Positions 8,571 through 16,836 of a DNA stretch of 64,000 nt are shown piece by piece. The stretch is taken from contig NZ_CP115300.1 of assembly GCF_027625935.1 (NCBI RefSeq), positions 1,674,001 to 1,738,000 of the forward strand, given 5' to 3'. The stretch is from Streptomyces camelliae (GTDB taxonomy: Bacteria; Actinomycetota; Actinomycetes; Streptomycetales; Streptomycetaceae). Under the pieces are notes generated by a model. That model saw only the letters and a list, made by a program, of their open reading frames with translations. It was not told where the DNA came from and did not search any database. How positions within the stretch are numbered: the first letter of the stretch is position 1; each line of letters opens with the position of its first letter. A program made the position numbers and the translations under genes.

Positions 8571-8600
8571 ATGCTGCTGGCAATATTTCGCCGACAGCAT
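8571..8600. promoter_or_regulatory. 30-bp dyad upstream of the OFA transporter
   Basis: ATGCTG at 8571-8576 is the reverse complement of CAGCAT at 8595-8600. Inner GGC and GCC blocks surround an AT-rich centre, GGCAATATTTCGCC. It lies about 120 bp upstream of the minus-strand transporter and upstream of the plus-strand formate-dehydrogenase relic, so it may once have controlled both. The regulator is not identifiable. Confidence 0.5.
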
Positions 8601-8699
8601 CGGGTCGACAGTCCGCTGCTACGGCGACGGCCTCTCTCCCCCACCTCCGAGGTATCCCTCACACCGAAAATGTCTTCCTCGGCCTGAAGGCCAACGCAT

Positions 8700-9189
8700 A
8701 GGCGGCGTGTCCACGACGCCTGCCAGGCGGCCTGGAAGGACATCCCGAGCCTGAGCCAAGGCGACACGCTGGCGCCGCGAAACGCCTGCCGGGTGTGCGT
8801 GGTGGAGGTGGAGGATTCGCGGACGCCGGTGCCGGCCTGCTCGCGCAGGGCCGAGGCCGGGATGCAGGTGCGCACCGGCACCGAACTGGTCCGGCACAGC
8901 CCGAAGATCGTGCTGGAGCTGCTCGCCTCCGTGGTCGACATGTCGACGCCGGCGGCGAGCCGTGGCAGAACAGCTTCGCGATCGCGGTCGCCGGGGCACC
9001 TGGGACGAGTCCCTGCAGACCGAGACGTCCACGGTGTGCGCGTACTGCGGAGTGGGCCGCACCCTCACGCTCCATGTGCAGGACAATGAGATCGTGAAGG
9101 TCACCTCGCCGCACGACAATCCGGTGACCCACGGCAATCTCTGCATCAAGGGCCGTTTCGGCTGCCAGCACGTACAGAACCGGGGCTGA
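8700..9189 (+). pseudogene. Formate dehydrogenase iron-sulfur protein relic
   Basis: Three fragments in three frames match successive parts of a formate dehydrogenase alpha-type iron-sulfur protein. About 8700-8955 has the 2Fe-2S section (NACRVCVVEVED, VPACSRRAE). About 8955-8990 has the short piece EPWQNSFAIAVAG. About 8995-9189 has the 4Fe-4S/molybdopterin start (TVCAYCGVG, VTSPHDNPVTHGNLCIKGRFG) and a proper stop. In the intact family the ferredoxin-like section with two 4Fe-4S clusters lies between, so two internal deletions have occurred. The last cluster is also damaged: the usual CGVGC reads CGVGR. No good start is visible. The intact accessory gene fdhD follows 7 bases later. Confidence 0.85.
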
Positions 9190-9196
9190 TCAGGAC

Positions 9197-10045
9197 ATGG
9201 GACGAGTCACGGAACGACGCAAGGTCCTCCGCATCCGGGCGGGCGCGGTCTCCACCCGGCCGGACACCCTCGTCGCCGAGGAGCCTCTGGAGATCCGGCT
9301 GAACGGAAAACCCCTCGCGATCACGATGCGGACGCCGGGCGACGACTTCGCGCTGGCGGCGGGGTTTCTGGTGAGCGAGGGTGTACTGGCTGCTGCAGAC
9401 GATCTGCAGAACATCGTCTACTGCGCGGGGGCGACCGCAGACGGTGTGAACACCTACAACGTGGTCGACGTGAAGACCGCGCCGGATGTCGCGCTGCCGG
9501 ACTTCACCCTGGAACGGAACGTCTACACGTCCTCCTCGTGCGGGCTGTGCGGCAAGGCCAGCCTGGACGCCGTCCGCACGACCGCGCGCTTCCCGATCGC
9601 CGACACTCCCCCGGTCCGGGTCACCCCGGAGCTGCTGGCGAGCCTCCCCGACCGGCTGCGCGCGGCCCAGCGGGTGTTCGACCGGACCGGGGGTCTGCAC
9701 GCGGCGGCCCTGTTCGCCGAGGACGGTGAGCTGCTGGACATACGGGAGGACGTGGGCCGGCACAACGCGGTGGACAAGCTGGTCGGGCGGGCACTGCAGA
9801 ACGGCGAGCTGCCGCTGTCGCGGACGATCCTGCTGGTCTCCGGGCGGGCCTCGTTCGAGCTGGCGCAGAAGGCGGTGATGGCGGGGATCCCGGTGCTGGC
9901 GGCGGTGTCGGCGCCGTCGTCGCTGGCGGTGGACCTGGCCACGGAGACGGGACTGACCCTGGTGGGTTTCCTGCGGGGCAGTTCGATGAACGTGTACGCG
10001 GGCGAGGACCGCGTCGCCCTGCGAGAGGCGGCCGCCCAGGGCTGA
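9197..10045 (+). CDS. fdhD: Formate dehydrogenase accessory sulfurtransferase FdhD
   Basis: FdhD moves sulfur from the IscS cysteine desulfurase to the molybdenum cofactor of formate dehydrogenase. The 282-residue product has the conserved CxxC motif (SSCGLCGK, Cys115 and Cys118) and the family blocks RTPGDDFALAAGFL, GLHAAALF and EDVGRHNAVDKL. It follows the formate dehydrogenase relic by 7 bases, so both were probably one operon. FdhD looks fully intact, so either another formate dehydrogenase elsewhere still needs it or its loss is recent. The segment at about 9390-9430 is locally rich in GCT, GCA and GAT codons. Confidence 0.93.
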   Translation: MGRVTERRKVLRIRAGAVSTRPDTLVAEEPLEIRLNGKPLAITMRTPGDDFALAAGFLVSEGVLAAADDLQNIVYCAGATADGVNTYNVVDVKTAPDVALPDFTLERNVYTSSSCGLCGKASLDAVRTTARFPIADTPPVRVTPELLASLPDRLRAAQRVFDRTGGLHAAALFAEDGELLDIREDVGRHNAVDKLVGRALQNGELPLSRTILLVSGRASFELAQKAVMAGIPVLAAVSAPSSLAVDLATETGLTLVGFLRGSSMNVYAGEDRVALREAAAQG

Positions 10046-10118
10046 GGTCCGGCTGCCCGCGGCACGGCGGCAGGGCCCCGGCCGGCAGGGAGCGCCCCCT
10101 GCGCCCCCGGGCCCCGCC

Positions 10119-10946
10119 TCAGTCGCGTACCGCTGCCGCGGCCTCGGCGATGTCGGTGAACGCCGCGACAAGTGGTGAGCGCCGGCCGGCCGCCCAGGCC
10201 AGCAGCACCTGGTCGGGTTCGGCGTCGACGACCGGTACGTAGCTGATGTCGGACCGGGAGTACTGCTCGGCGACCGAGTGCGGCACGAGCGTGATGCCGG
10301 TTCCGGCGGCCACGCATTCGAACTTCTCCTCGACGGTCCGCACCGGGAGGTCGCCGGGCCCGGGAAGGGCGTACCTGAGCCAGGTCTCGCCGTCGAGGTC
10401 GGCCAGGGACAGTTCCGGCTTGCCCGCGAGCCGGTGTCCGGCCTGGAGCATCACCACGCGGGACTCGGTGTACAGGGGCCGCAGTTCCAGGCCCTCCTCG
10501 CGGAACGGGGAGCGCACGTAGGCGATGTCGAGGGTGCCGTCGAGAAGAAGCCTTTCCTGATCGTCCCATTCGAGCCGGCGAGCCGTGGTCTCGACGTCCG
10601 GGTGCTCGGCGCGGAAGGCGCGCAGGGCCTCCGTGACCACGACTCCCGCGCGGAAGCCGACGACGAGCCGCCGGGGCCCGCGCGCGGCCCGCAGGACCCG
10701 GCGCCGGGCTCCCTCGGCCGAGGCCAGCAACTCCCGTGACTCCGCGATGAGTTGCCGTCCCGCGTCGGTCAACGTCACGCCGTGACTGTCGCGTACGAAC
10801 AATTCGGCACCCAAGTCCTTCTCCAGGGCGCGAATCTGACGGCTCAGCACTGGTTGTGCGATGTGCAGCCGCTCGGCGGCACGGCCGAAATGGAGCAGTT
10901 CGGCGACCGCCACGAAGTAGCGGACCTTCCGCAGGTCGAGGTCCAT
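10119..10946 (-). CDS. LysR family transcriptional regulator
   Basis: A 275-residue LysR-type regulator. The start codon is the ATG beginning MDLDLRKVRYF, preceded by AAAGGGG; an upstream extension in the same frame lacks family features. The HTH (about residues 18-45) reads FGRAAERLHIAQPVLSRQI, and the effector domain covers about 90-270. It is transcribed divergently from an SDR gene with a 120-bp gap, the classic layout for a LysR regulator and its target. Its 3' end faces fdhD with a short GC-rich hairpin-prone gap. Confidence 0.88.
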   Translation of the reverse strand: MDLDLRKVRYFVAVAELLHFGRAAERLHIAQPVLSRQIRALEKDLGAELFVRDSHGVTLTDAGRQLIAESRELLASAEGARRRVLRAARGPRRLVVGFRAGVVVTEALRAFRAEHPDVETTARRLEWDDQERLLLDGTLDIAYVRSPFREEGLELRPLYTESRVVMLQAGHRLAGKPELSLADLDGETWLRYALPGPGDLPVRTVEEKFECVAAGTGITLVPHSVAEQYSRSDISYVPVVDAEPDQVLLAWAAGRRSPLVAAFTDIAEAAAAVRD

Positions 10947-11066
10947 GGCCGCCCCTTTCCTCGGCGATGCCTTCAGGGTATCGCCACGGCTGAAAGAGGT
11001 CTTGGACGGCGGGCCGGAGGCGGTCACAGGCTGGATCCCGGCATGCAACGGCGAAAGGGGAACGGC

Positions 11067-11786
11067 ATGGGCCTGCAAGGACAGCGTGTGGTCGTCATCG
11101 GAGGTACATCGGGCATCGGGCTGGCGGTCGCCGAGGGCGCGGCGCGCGAGGGTGCCGGCGTGGTGGTCGCCTCACGGCGGCAGGAGAGTGCGGACGCGGC
11201 GCTGAAGCGGCTGCCGGACGGCACCGAGGGGCAGGTGCTGGACGCGACGGACGAGGACGCGGTGCGGGCATTCTTCGCACGGATCGGCGCGTTCGATCAC
11301 CTGGTGTACACGGCCGGTGAGCCGCTGCTGCTTCAGAGCGTGGCCGAGGCGGGTGTCGACCGGGCCCGGCGGTTCATGGACACGCGGCTGTGGGGGGCGT
11401 ACACGGCGGTGAAGTACGGCGTCGCCGGGCTCCGTCCGGGCGGTTCGGTGGTGCTGACGACGGGGACGGCGGGGCGCCGGCCGCAGCCCGGTTCGAGCGC
11501 CGCGTCGGCGCTGTGCGGGGCGATGGAGTCGCTGACCCGGGCGCTGGCCGTGGAGCTGGCGCCGGTGCGGGTCAATGCGGTCTCGCCGGGTCTGGTGCGT
11601 ACCGAGCTGTGGCGGGACCTGCCGGAGGAGATGCGGGAGGGGCTGTTCCGGTCGTCCGCCGAGTCGCTGCCGGTGGGGCGGGTCGGCGAGCCGGCGGATG
11701 CGGCGGAGGCGTACCTGTATCTGATGCGCGGGAGTTACAGCACCGGATCGGTGGTGGTCGTGGACGGCGGCGGCACGCTGGTCTGA
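11067..11786 (+). CDS. Short-chain dehydrogenase/reductase-like protein lacking the usual Tyr-Lys pair
   Basis: A 239-residue Rossmann-fold protein. The cofactor loop GGTSGIG sits at residues 12-18, and the C-terminal NAVSPGLVRTELW block is typical of SDRs. Where classical members have YxxxK, this one reads SALCGAMESLT after TTGTAGRRPQPGSS. The catalytic tyrosine and lysine are therefore absent, and chemistry is either altered or lost. The ATG at 11067 is chosen because the Gly motif follows at the normal distance and GAAAGGGG precedes it. The gene is divergent from the LysR regulator and probably controlled by it. Substrate unknown. Confidence 0.8.
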   Translation: MGLQGQRVVVIGGTSGIGLAVAEGAAREGAGVVVASRRQESADAALKRLPDGTEGQVLDATDEDAVRAFFARIGAFDHLVYTAGEPLLLQSVAEAGVDRARRFMDTRLWGAYTAVKYGVAGLRPGGSVVLTTGTAGRRPQPGSSAASALCGAMESLTRALAVELAPVRVNAVSPGLVRTELWRDLPEEMREGLFRSSAESLPVGRVGEPADAAEAYLYLMRGSYSTGSVVVVDGGGTLV

Positions 11787-11823
11787 GCGGTCGGCCCGGC
11801 GGCGAGGTGTACGCCGGCCGCGG

Positions 11824-12159
11824 TCACGACCGTGCCGAGGCGGCGGAAGACCAGGTCGGGCCGAGGCCGGCGGAAGACGAGGTCGGGCCGAGGCCGGCGG
11901 AAGACGAGGTCGGGCCGAGGCCGGCGGCGCGGGCGGTGGAATCGGCGCCGAGGCTGGTGGCGATTCCACCGAACACCAGCGTGGTGATGCCGCGTTCACG
12001 CAGCAGCTCGTGCAGGCCGGCGTCCTGGCTCAGGCCGGCCACGAGGGCGCTGTCGGGCGGCTGTTCGGCAGCCGAGGGGCGTTCGACCCGTACGAGTGTC
12101 CGTCAGACGGTCTGGATCAGGGCGGTGCGCTGTGGATCGAGCACGGGAGCTGCGGCCAT
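11824..12159 (-). pseudogene. Cysteine hydrolase (isochorismatase-like) relic
   Basis: On the minus strand, ATG at 12159 starts MAAAPVLDPQRTALIQTV and then hits TGA. Downstream, RVERPSAAEQPPDSALVAG and LHELLRERGITTLVFGGIATSLG follow. They are typical of the middle of isochorismatase-fold cysteine hydrolases, where ATNLGVE is usual. The core including the catalytic Asp-Lys-Cys region is largely missing. The 3' part has become a 27-bp tandem repeat coding for AGLGPTSSS units. This is a truncated, frameshifted gene that cannot make a working enzyme. Confidence 0.75.
11834..11930. repeat. 27-bp tandem repeat, about 3.5 copies
   Basis: Copies beginning GCCGAGG start at 11834, 11860, 11887 and 11914. 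Spacings are 26, 27 and 27, so the first copy has lost one base. The repeat lies inside the cysteine hydrolase relic and encodes nonapeptide units on the minus strand. Slippage expansion in a gene no longer under selection is the simplest reading. Confidence 0.88.
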
Positions 12160-12178
12160 GACGGAACGTCAGCCGACC

Positions 12179-12616
12179 TCAGCCGTCCGTGCCGGAAATA
12201 CGGATCAACAGGCCCATGAACCGATCGCGTTCGGCGGGCGACAGCGGGGCGAGCAGCTCATCGTTGGCTGCGCTTGCCGCGTTCTCGCAGCGCAGGAGGA
12301 GGCGGGCGCCCTCCTCGGTGAGGGACACGGCATTCTTGCGCCGGTCCCGGGGATCGGGGGCGCGTACGACGTGGCCGGCGGACTGGAGGTCATTGAGCAC
12401 GCCGACCAGGTCCTTGGGGTCGAGGCCGACGCTGCGGCCGAGGTCGGCCTGGGCGACGGGGGCGAGGTCGCGGACGGCGGAGAGGACCACGTGGTGCCAC
12501 ATCTTCATGCCCTCGGCGGCGAGGGCGTCGGCGACCAGGGCGCGGCCCCGGGCGGCGGCCCGGCCGAGGAGCCAGCTGGGCAGGGAGCGGATCGCGGGCA
12601 GGGGTGCTTCGGCCAT
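12179..12616 (-). CDS. MarR family transcriptional regulator
   Basis: A 145-residue winged-helix regulator. The recognition region (about residues 55-80) reads QADLGRSVGLDPKDLVGVLNDL, and the wing carries DPRDRRKNAVSLT, the family signature. It is divergent from a medium-chain dehydrogenase gene. Two 17-bp inverted repeats of the same sequence family lie between the two starts, so it very probably represses both genes and responds to a small ligand or oxidant. No cysteine redox switch is obvious besides one Cys near residue 109. Confidence 0.9.
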   Translation of the reverse strand: MAEAPLPAIRSLPSWLLGRAAARGRALVADALAAEGMKMWHHVVLSAVRDLAPVAQADLGRSVGLDPKDLVGVLNDLQSAGHVVRAPDPRDRRKNAVSLTEEGARLLLRCENAASAANDELLAPLSPAERDRFMGLLIRISGTDG

Positions 12617-12637
12617 GGCAGCAGCCTAACCGAGAAT

Positions 12638-12683
12638 CGTTGGACTTCCCAATGAATCCCGGATACCGTTGGAACTCCCAACG
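12638..12683. promoter_or_regulatory. Paired MarR-type operators
   Basis: CGTTGGACTTCCCAATG (12638-12654) and CGTTGGAACTCCCAACG (12667-12683) are two inverted repeats of the same type, the second with perfect 6-base arms. Their starts are 29 bp apart. They lie between the divergent marR and dehydrogenase genes, which fits cooperative binding by the adjacent MarR protein. Confidence 0.7.
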
Positions 12684-12741
12684 AGTTGCTGGGCTGTCCC
12701 GACGACCGATGCGCCGGGACCGCCCAGCCCTGGAGGTGCTG

Positions 12742-13659
12742 ATGCGTCGCGTCCGGTACGAATCCACCGGCGGCCCGCTGTTCCTGGAGGAGACCCCCGT
12801 CCCCGAACCCGGCCCCGGTGAGCTGCTGGTGCGCTGCGAGGCGGTCGGCGTGACCCTGCCCGTGGTCCGCAAGGTCACCGAGGCCGCCGAACCGATCGCG
12901 CTCGGCGGCGAGATCGCCGGTGAGGTGGCGGCGGCCGGCGAGGGCGTGACCCGCTTCCGGCCGGGGGACCGGGTGACCGGACTGTGCTTCGGCCACGGGT
13001 ACGCCGACTTCGCCCTGCTGCACGAGGCGATGGCCTCCCCGATACCGGACGACGCCACAGCCGTGGACGCGGTCGCGCTGGTGCGCAGCGGGCTGGTGGC
13101 GTACGGGGCGCTGGAGGCGGCCCGGCCGGCGCCGGGCGAGGCGGTCCTCGTCACGGCGGCGGCGAGCGGGGTCGGGCATCTCGCCGTACAACTGGCGCGG
13201 ATCCGGGGGGCCGGACGGGTGGTGGGGGCCGTGTCCGATCCCGCGAAGGCAGAGTTCGTGCGCACGCAGGGTGCGGACGATTGTATCCAGTATTCCGACG
13301 ACAGCTGGGGGGATCCGGTCGATTGCATACTGGATGCGGTCGGCGGTGATCTGCTCGCTCCCGCCCTCGCTGCCCTCGCCCCGCACGGCCGCCTGGTCGC
13401 CTACAGCTCGGGCGGCGGCACGATCCAGACCTACGACCTCCTGGTCGGCGCCAAGTCGGTGATCGGCTTCCAGATGGCGCTGATCGCCCGCGGCCGGCCG
13501 GAGCTGTACGAGCAGTGGCGCCAGGAGCTGTGGCGGCTGTTCGCCGAGGGTGCCCTGAAGCCGGCCGTGCACGCCGAGTTCGCGCTTGCGGACGCGGCGA
13601 AGGCGCACGAGGCCATCGAGACCCGGGCCAACCTCGGCAAGGTCGTCCTGCGGCCGTAG
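12742..13659 (+). CDS. Medium-chain dehydrogenase/reductase (quinone oxidoreductase type)
   Basis: A 305-residue NAD(P)H-dependent oxidoreductase of the zinc-free quinone reductase branch. The start ATG has a strong ribosome site (GGAGGTG). The N-terminal GroES-like domain ends near residue 110. The nucleotide-binding loop reads VTAAASGVGHLAVQLA at about 133-149. Zinc ligands of alcohol dehydrogenases are absent. It is divergent from marR and probably induced through the paired operators upstream. At 13281-13337 two local AT-rich words use TGT, ATA and GAT codons unlike the rest of the gene. Confidence 0.88.
   Translation: MRRVRYESTGGPLFLEETPVPEPGPGELLVRCEAVGVTLPVVRKVTEAAEPIALGGEIAGEVAAAGEGVTRFRPGDRVTGLCFGHGYADFALLHEAMASPIPDDATAVDAVALVRSGLVAYGALEAARPAPGEAVLVTAAASGVGHLAVQLARIRGAGRVVGAVSDPAKAEFVRTQGADDCIQYSDDSWGDPVDCILDAVGGDLLAPALAALAPHGRLVAYSSGGGTIQTYDLLVGAKSVIGFQMALIARGRPELYEQWRQELWRLFAEGALKPAVHAEFALADAAKAHEAIETRANLGKVVLRP
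13281..13297. repeat. AT-rich core motif, copy 1 (plus strand)
   Basis: TTGTATCCAGTATTCCG sits inside the dehydrogenase coding region and encodes CIQYS. A second AT-rich word, GCATACTGGATGC, follows at 13325-13337. The core matches four other places in this window (15360, 43508, 62486, 62743). Confidence 0.7.
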
Positions 13660-13788
13660 GGCCGACGGCGCACTCCTTGTGCCGCACGCTTCTTGTGGGG
13701 CCCCGATGCCCCAACTACCGTCGGTGGGGCATCCGTTGGACATGGGATGTGCGGATGTCCAGATGTCCGCCCGGCGAAGGGCCGCACC

Positions 13789-15666
13789 ATGCCGTCAGGT
13801 CTCCGTGCCCGTCTCAGATCCGTACTCGCCCTCGTGTGCACGGCGGCGGCACTGCTCCTGGCGCCGCTCGCCTCCCTCCACCCCGCACACGCCCAACCGG
13901 TGGAAAACACAGCGGAGTTCGAGCAGCAGGTCCTGTTCAAGGCGTCGCGGGATCCCGGCTACGCCTGCTTCCGGATACCGGCGATCGTCAAAGCGGCCGA
14001 CGGCACGCTGCTGGCGTTCGCCGAGGGCCGGGTCCTCAACTGCGGGGACGCCACCGACATCGACATCGTGCTCAAGCGCTCCACCGACGGCGGCCGCACC
14101 TGGGGCCCGCTCCAGGTGGTCACCGAGGGCGGCGGAGACACCCACGGCAACCCGGCACCGGTCGTGGACCGCGACACCGGCCGGGTCTGGCTCGTGGAGA
14201 CGTACAACACGGGCCGAACGGACAGCGCCGGTTGCCCGGTGCCGTGCGACCGCACCCCGCACCTTCAGTACAGCGACGACAACGGCGTGACCTGGTCCGC
14301 GCCGCGCGATCTGAGCCCGGAGATCCTGCCCTCCGCCTGGAACTCCTGGTACGCGACCGGTCCGGCGCACGGCATCCAGCTCACCCGCGGCCGGTACGCG
14401 GGCCGGCTGGTCTTCGGGGTCAACGCCGAGTCCTGGGACGGCATCCGGATCACCGCCAACCACGCGGCACTGATCGTCAGCGACGACCACGGCGGTCACT
14501 GGCGGATCGGCGCCCAGGACACCTGGCCCATCGCCGAGGACGGCACCTTCCGGCAGAAGCCCTCCGAACTCGCCGTCGCCGAGCGCGAGGACGGCTCGAT
14601 CCTGGTCAGCGCCCGGGAACAGGACGGCACCGACCTCGGCCACCGCACCCAGGCCGTCAGCCGCGACGGCGGCGCCGGCTTCGCCGCGCCCTTCCACGAC
14701 CTGCCCGACCTGTACGCCCCGATGGTGCAGGGTTCGCTGCTGCGACTCGGCGACCGGCTGCTTCTCGCCTGCCCCGCCGATCCCGACCGGCGCCGCACCA
14801 TGATGATCCGCTCCTCCTACGACGGTGGCCGCACCTGGGACAGCGTGGACCGCGGCACGGTCGTCACGACGGACTGGTCCGGCTACTCCGACCTGGTCCG
14901 CATCGCCGGGGACACGGTGGGCCTGGTCTACGAGGGCGGTGCGGTGGACGCGCGCGACGAGATCCGTTTCGCCCGCTTCACCGAGGACTGGCTCGCCCCG
15001 CGCCGCGGCCGCGACCCGGTGACCGCCGATCTCGCCCCGCACGCCCGGCCCGCCGCGGTGCTCGGCGGTGCGCGGGAGACCGCGGGGGTGTTCGGCGGTG
15101 CGCTTGAGTTCGACGGGACCGACGACGCCGTACGCCTGCCGTACAGCAGTCGGCTGCCGCTCGGCACGAAGGACTTCACGGTGTCCCTGTGGTTCCGCTA
15201 CACGGCCACCGGCGGTGAGCAGCCGATGCTGTGGATGGGCGGGGCCGGCACCACACAGCCGCAGGTGTGGCTGCGCGGGGAGCCGGCGAACCACCGGATG
15301 CAGGGCCTGATCACCGTGCGGGACGGTGCGAACGCTCCGCAGACTGCGTACGTTCGCACGGATACTGCATACAACGACGGCCGGTGGCACCACGCCGTCC
15401 TCCGACGCGGCGGAGGACGGCTGATGTTGTCGGTCGACGGTATGCAGTCGTCCGTAGCCGACATACCGGGTTCCGTCAGCCGCAACTCCCCCTTCGGTGT
15501 GCACATCGGTCAGCGCATGGACAGCCGGGCCTTCTTCACCGGCGCCATCGACGAGGTGCACGTATGGAACCGGGCGCTGACCGACCAGGAGCTGTCGGAC
15601 CCGAAGGCGCTGCGGTCAGCGCAGGACACGGTCCTGTGGCTGCCCCTGGACCACGTGGGCCGCTGA
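13789..15666 (+). CDS. Secreted exo-alpha-sialidase (GH33) with C-terminal LamG-like domain
   Basis: Releases terminal sialic acids from glycans outside the cell. A signal peptide covers residues 1-35 (ending AHA). The sialidase FRIP motif is at 61-64. Asp-box repeats lie near 97 (STDGGRTW), 161 (SDDNGVTW), 231 (SDDHGGHW) and 343 (SYDGGRTW), giving the six-bladed propeller. A concanavalin-like LamG domain runs from about 430 to 620 and probably binds carbohydrate. The ATG at 13789 follows GAAGGG; further upstream codons would spoil the signal peptide. The 3' end overlaps the convergent symporter gene by 51 bases. Confidence 0.92.
   Translation: MPSGLRARLRSVLALVCTAAALLLAPLASLHPAHAQPVENTAEFEQQVLFKASRDPGYACFRIPAIVKAADGTLLAFAEGRVLNCGDATDIDIVLKRSTDGGRTWGPLQVVTEGGGDTHGNPAPVVDRDTGRVWLVETYNTGRTDSAGCPVPCDRTPHLQYSDDNGVTWSAPRDLSPEILPSAWNSWYATGPAHGIQLTRGRYAGRLVFGVNAESWDGIRITANHAALIVSDDHGGHWRIGAQDTWPIAEDGTFRQKPSELAVAEREDGSILVSAREQDGTDLGHRTQAVSRDGGAGFAAPFHDLPDLYAPMVQGSLLRLGDRLLLACPADPDRRRTMMIRSSYDGGRTWDSVDRGTVVTTDWSGYSDLVRIAGDTVGLVYEGGAVDARDEIRFARFTEDWLAPRRGRDPVTADLAPHARPAAVLGGARETAGVFGGALEFDGTDDAVRLPYSSRLPLGTKDFTVSLWFRYTATGGEQPMLWMGGAGTTQPQVWLRGEPANHRMQGLITVRDGANAPQTAYVRTDTAYNDGRWHHAVLRRGGGRLMLSVDGMQSSVADIPGSVSRNSPFGVHIGQRMDSRAFFTGAIDEVHVWNRALTDQELSDPKALRSAQDTVLWLPLDHVGR
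15360..15376. repeat. AT-rich core motif, copy 2 (minus strand)
   Basis: Read on the minus strand this is CGTTGTATGCAGTATCC, matching the core found at 13281. It lies within the LamG-like region of the sialidase, where the plus-strand codons ACT GCA TAC are out of keeping with the gene. A partial copy, GGTATGCAGTCG, is at 15439. Confidence 0.7.
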
Positions 15667-16662
15667 CATCCCGGGAGCGGCGTCCAGGGTCTCCTCGGGA
15701 TCGCGGGCGCGGCCCTTGGCGAGGACCGCGCACACCATCAGCTGCATCTGGTGGAAGAGCATCAGCGGCAGCACGGCGAGGGAGGCGTGGGCGCCGAAGA
15801 GCACGCCGGCCATGGGCAGCCCGGAGGCGAGGGACTTCTTCGACCCGGCGAACTGGATGGCGATCCGGTCCGCCCGGCCGAAGCCGAGTGCCTTGCCTCC
15901 GTACCAGGTCAGCAGCAGCATCAGCGTCAGCAGCGCGGCCTCGACGACGAGCAGGCCGCCGAGCCGCGCGGGGCTGACCTGGTGCCAGATGCCCTGGGTC
16001 ATGCCCTCGCTGAAGGCGGTGTAGACGACGAGCAGGATGGAGCCGCGGTCGACCAGGCCGAGGACCTTCTTGTGCCGGGCGATGAAGCCACCGACCCAGC
16101 GTCGCAGCAGCTGCCCGGCGAGGAACGGCACCAGCAGCTGGAGCACGATCTTCACCAGCGAGTCGGCGGAGAACCCGCCGCCGCTGCTGCCGAGGAGCGC
16201 CGCCGCCAGCAGCGGTGTGATGAGCATGCCGGCCAGGGAGGAGAAGGAGCCCGCGCAGATCGCCGCGGGCACGTTGCCGCGGGCGATCGAGGTGAACGCG
16301 ATGGACGACTGGATCGTGGACGGCACCAGCGTCAGGAACAGCAGGCCCTGGTAGAGCGGCTGGGTCAGCAGCGCCGGTACCAGCGCCCGCGCGGCGAGCC
16401 CGAAGACCGGGAAGAGCACGAAGGTGCAGAGCAGCACGGTGACGTGAAGCCGCCAGTGCCGCAGCCCGTCCAGCGCCTCCCGGGTGGACAGGCGGGCGCC
16501 GTAGAGGAAGAAGAGGAAGGCGATCGCGGCGGTCGACGCGCCCGAGGCCACGCCGGCGGCGGTTCCCCGGGCCGGCAGCAGCGCGGCCAGCCCCACGGTC
16601 CCGAGCAGCAGGACGATGTACGGGTCGATCGGTATCCAGCTCGGCCGGCGCAGGCGTGTCAC
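15616..16662 (-). CDS. Bile acid:sodium symporter family protein
   Basis: A 348-residue membrane protein with about nine to ten helices of the SBF/BASS fold. Typical blocks are LVPSTIQSSIAFTSIARGN and FAGSKKSLASGLPMAGVLF, which form the crossover helices around the sodium sites. Prokaryotic members carry organic anions such as bile acids or small carboxylates; the substrate here is unknown. The GTG at 16662 is preferred because the frame upstream lacks hydrophobic or conserved sequence. It diverges from a LysR gene, which probably regulates it. The C-terminus overlaps the sialidase end by 51 bases. Confidence 0.86.
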   Translation of the reverse strand: MTRLRRPSWIPIDPYIVLLLGTVGLAALLPARGTAAGVASGASTAAIAFLFFLYGARLSTREALDGLRHWRLHVTVLLCTFVLFPVFGLAARALVPALLTQPLYQGLLFLTLVPSTIQSSIAFTSIARGNVPAAICAGSFSSLAGMLITPLLAAALLGSSGGGFSADSLVKIVLQLLVPFLAGQLLRRWVGGFIARHKKVLGLVDRGSILLVVYTAFSEGMTQGIWHQVSPARLGGLLVVEAALLTLMLLLTWYGGKALGFGRADRIAIQFAGSKKSLASGLPMAGVLFGAHASLAVLPLMLFHQMQLMVCAVLAKGRARDPEETLDAAPGMSAAHVVQGQPQDRVLR

Positions 16663-16802
16663 GGTGCTCCGATTGCTCTGTGTGCGGGTGTCAGGGGTTG
16701 ACGTGGTCGTTCGCTGTCTTTTCGGTCTCGGGCCCGCAGAAGCCCCGTCCATCGTCCTCCGCTCCACGCCGATCGGGAATCCCGTACACCACTCTGACTG
16801 CC

Positions 16803-16817
16803 ATCATGCTCTGTGAT
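16803..16817. promoter_or_regulatory. LysR box (T-N11-A)
   Basis: ATCATGCTCTGTGAT has ATCA/TGAT arms and the T-N11-A spacing of LysR operators. It sits 20 bp before the lysR start, between the divergent lysR and symporter genes, the expected place for autoregulation and target control. Confidence 0.6.
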
Positions 16818-16836
16818 AGCCGCGTAGGCTGGTGCC

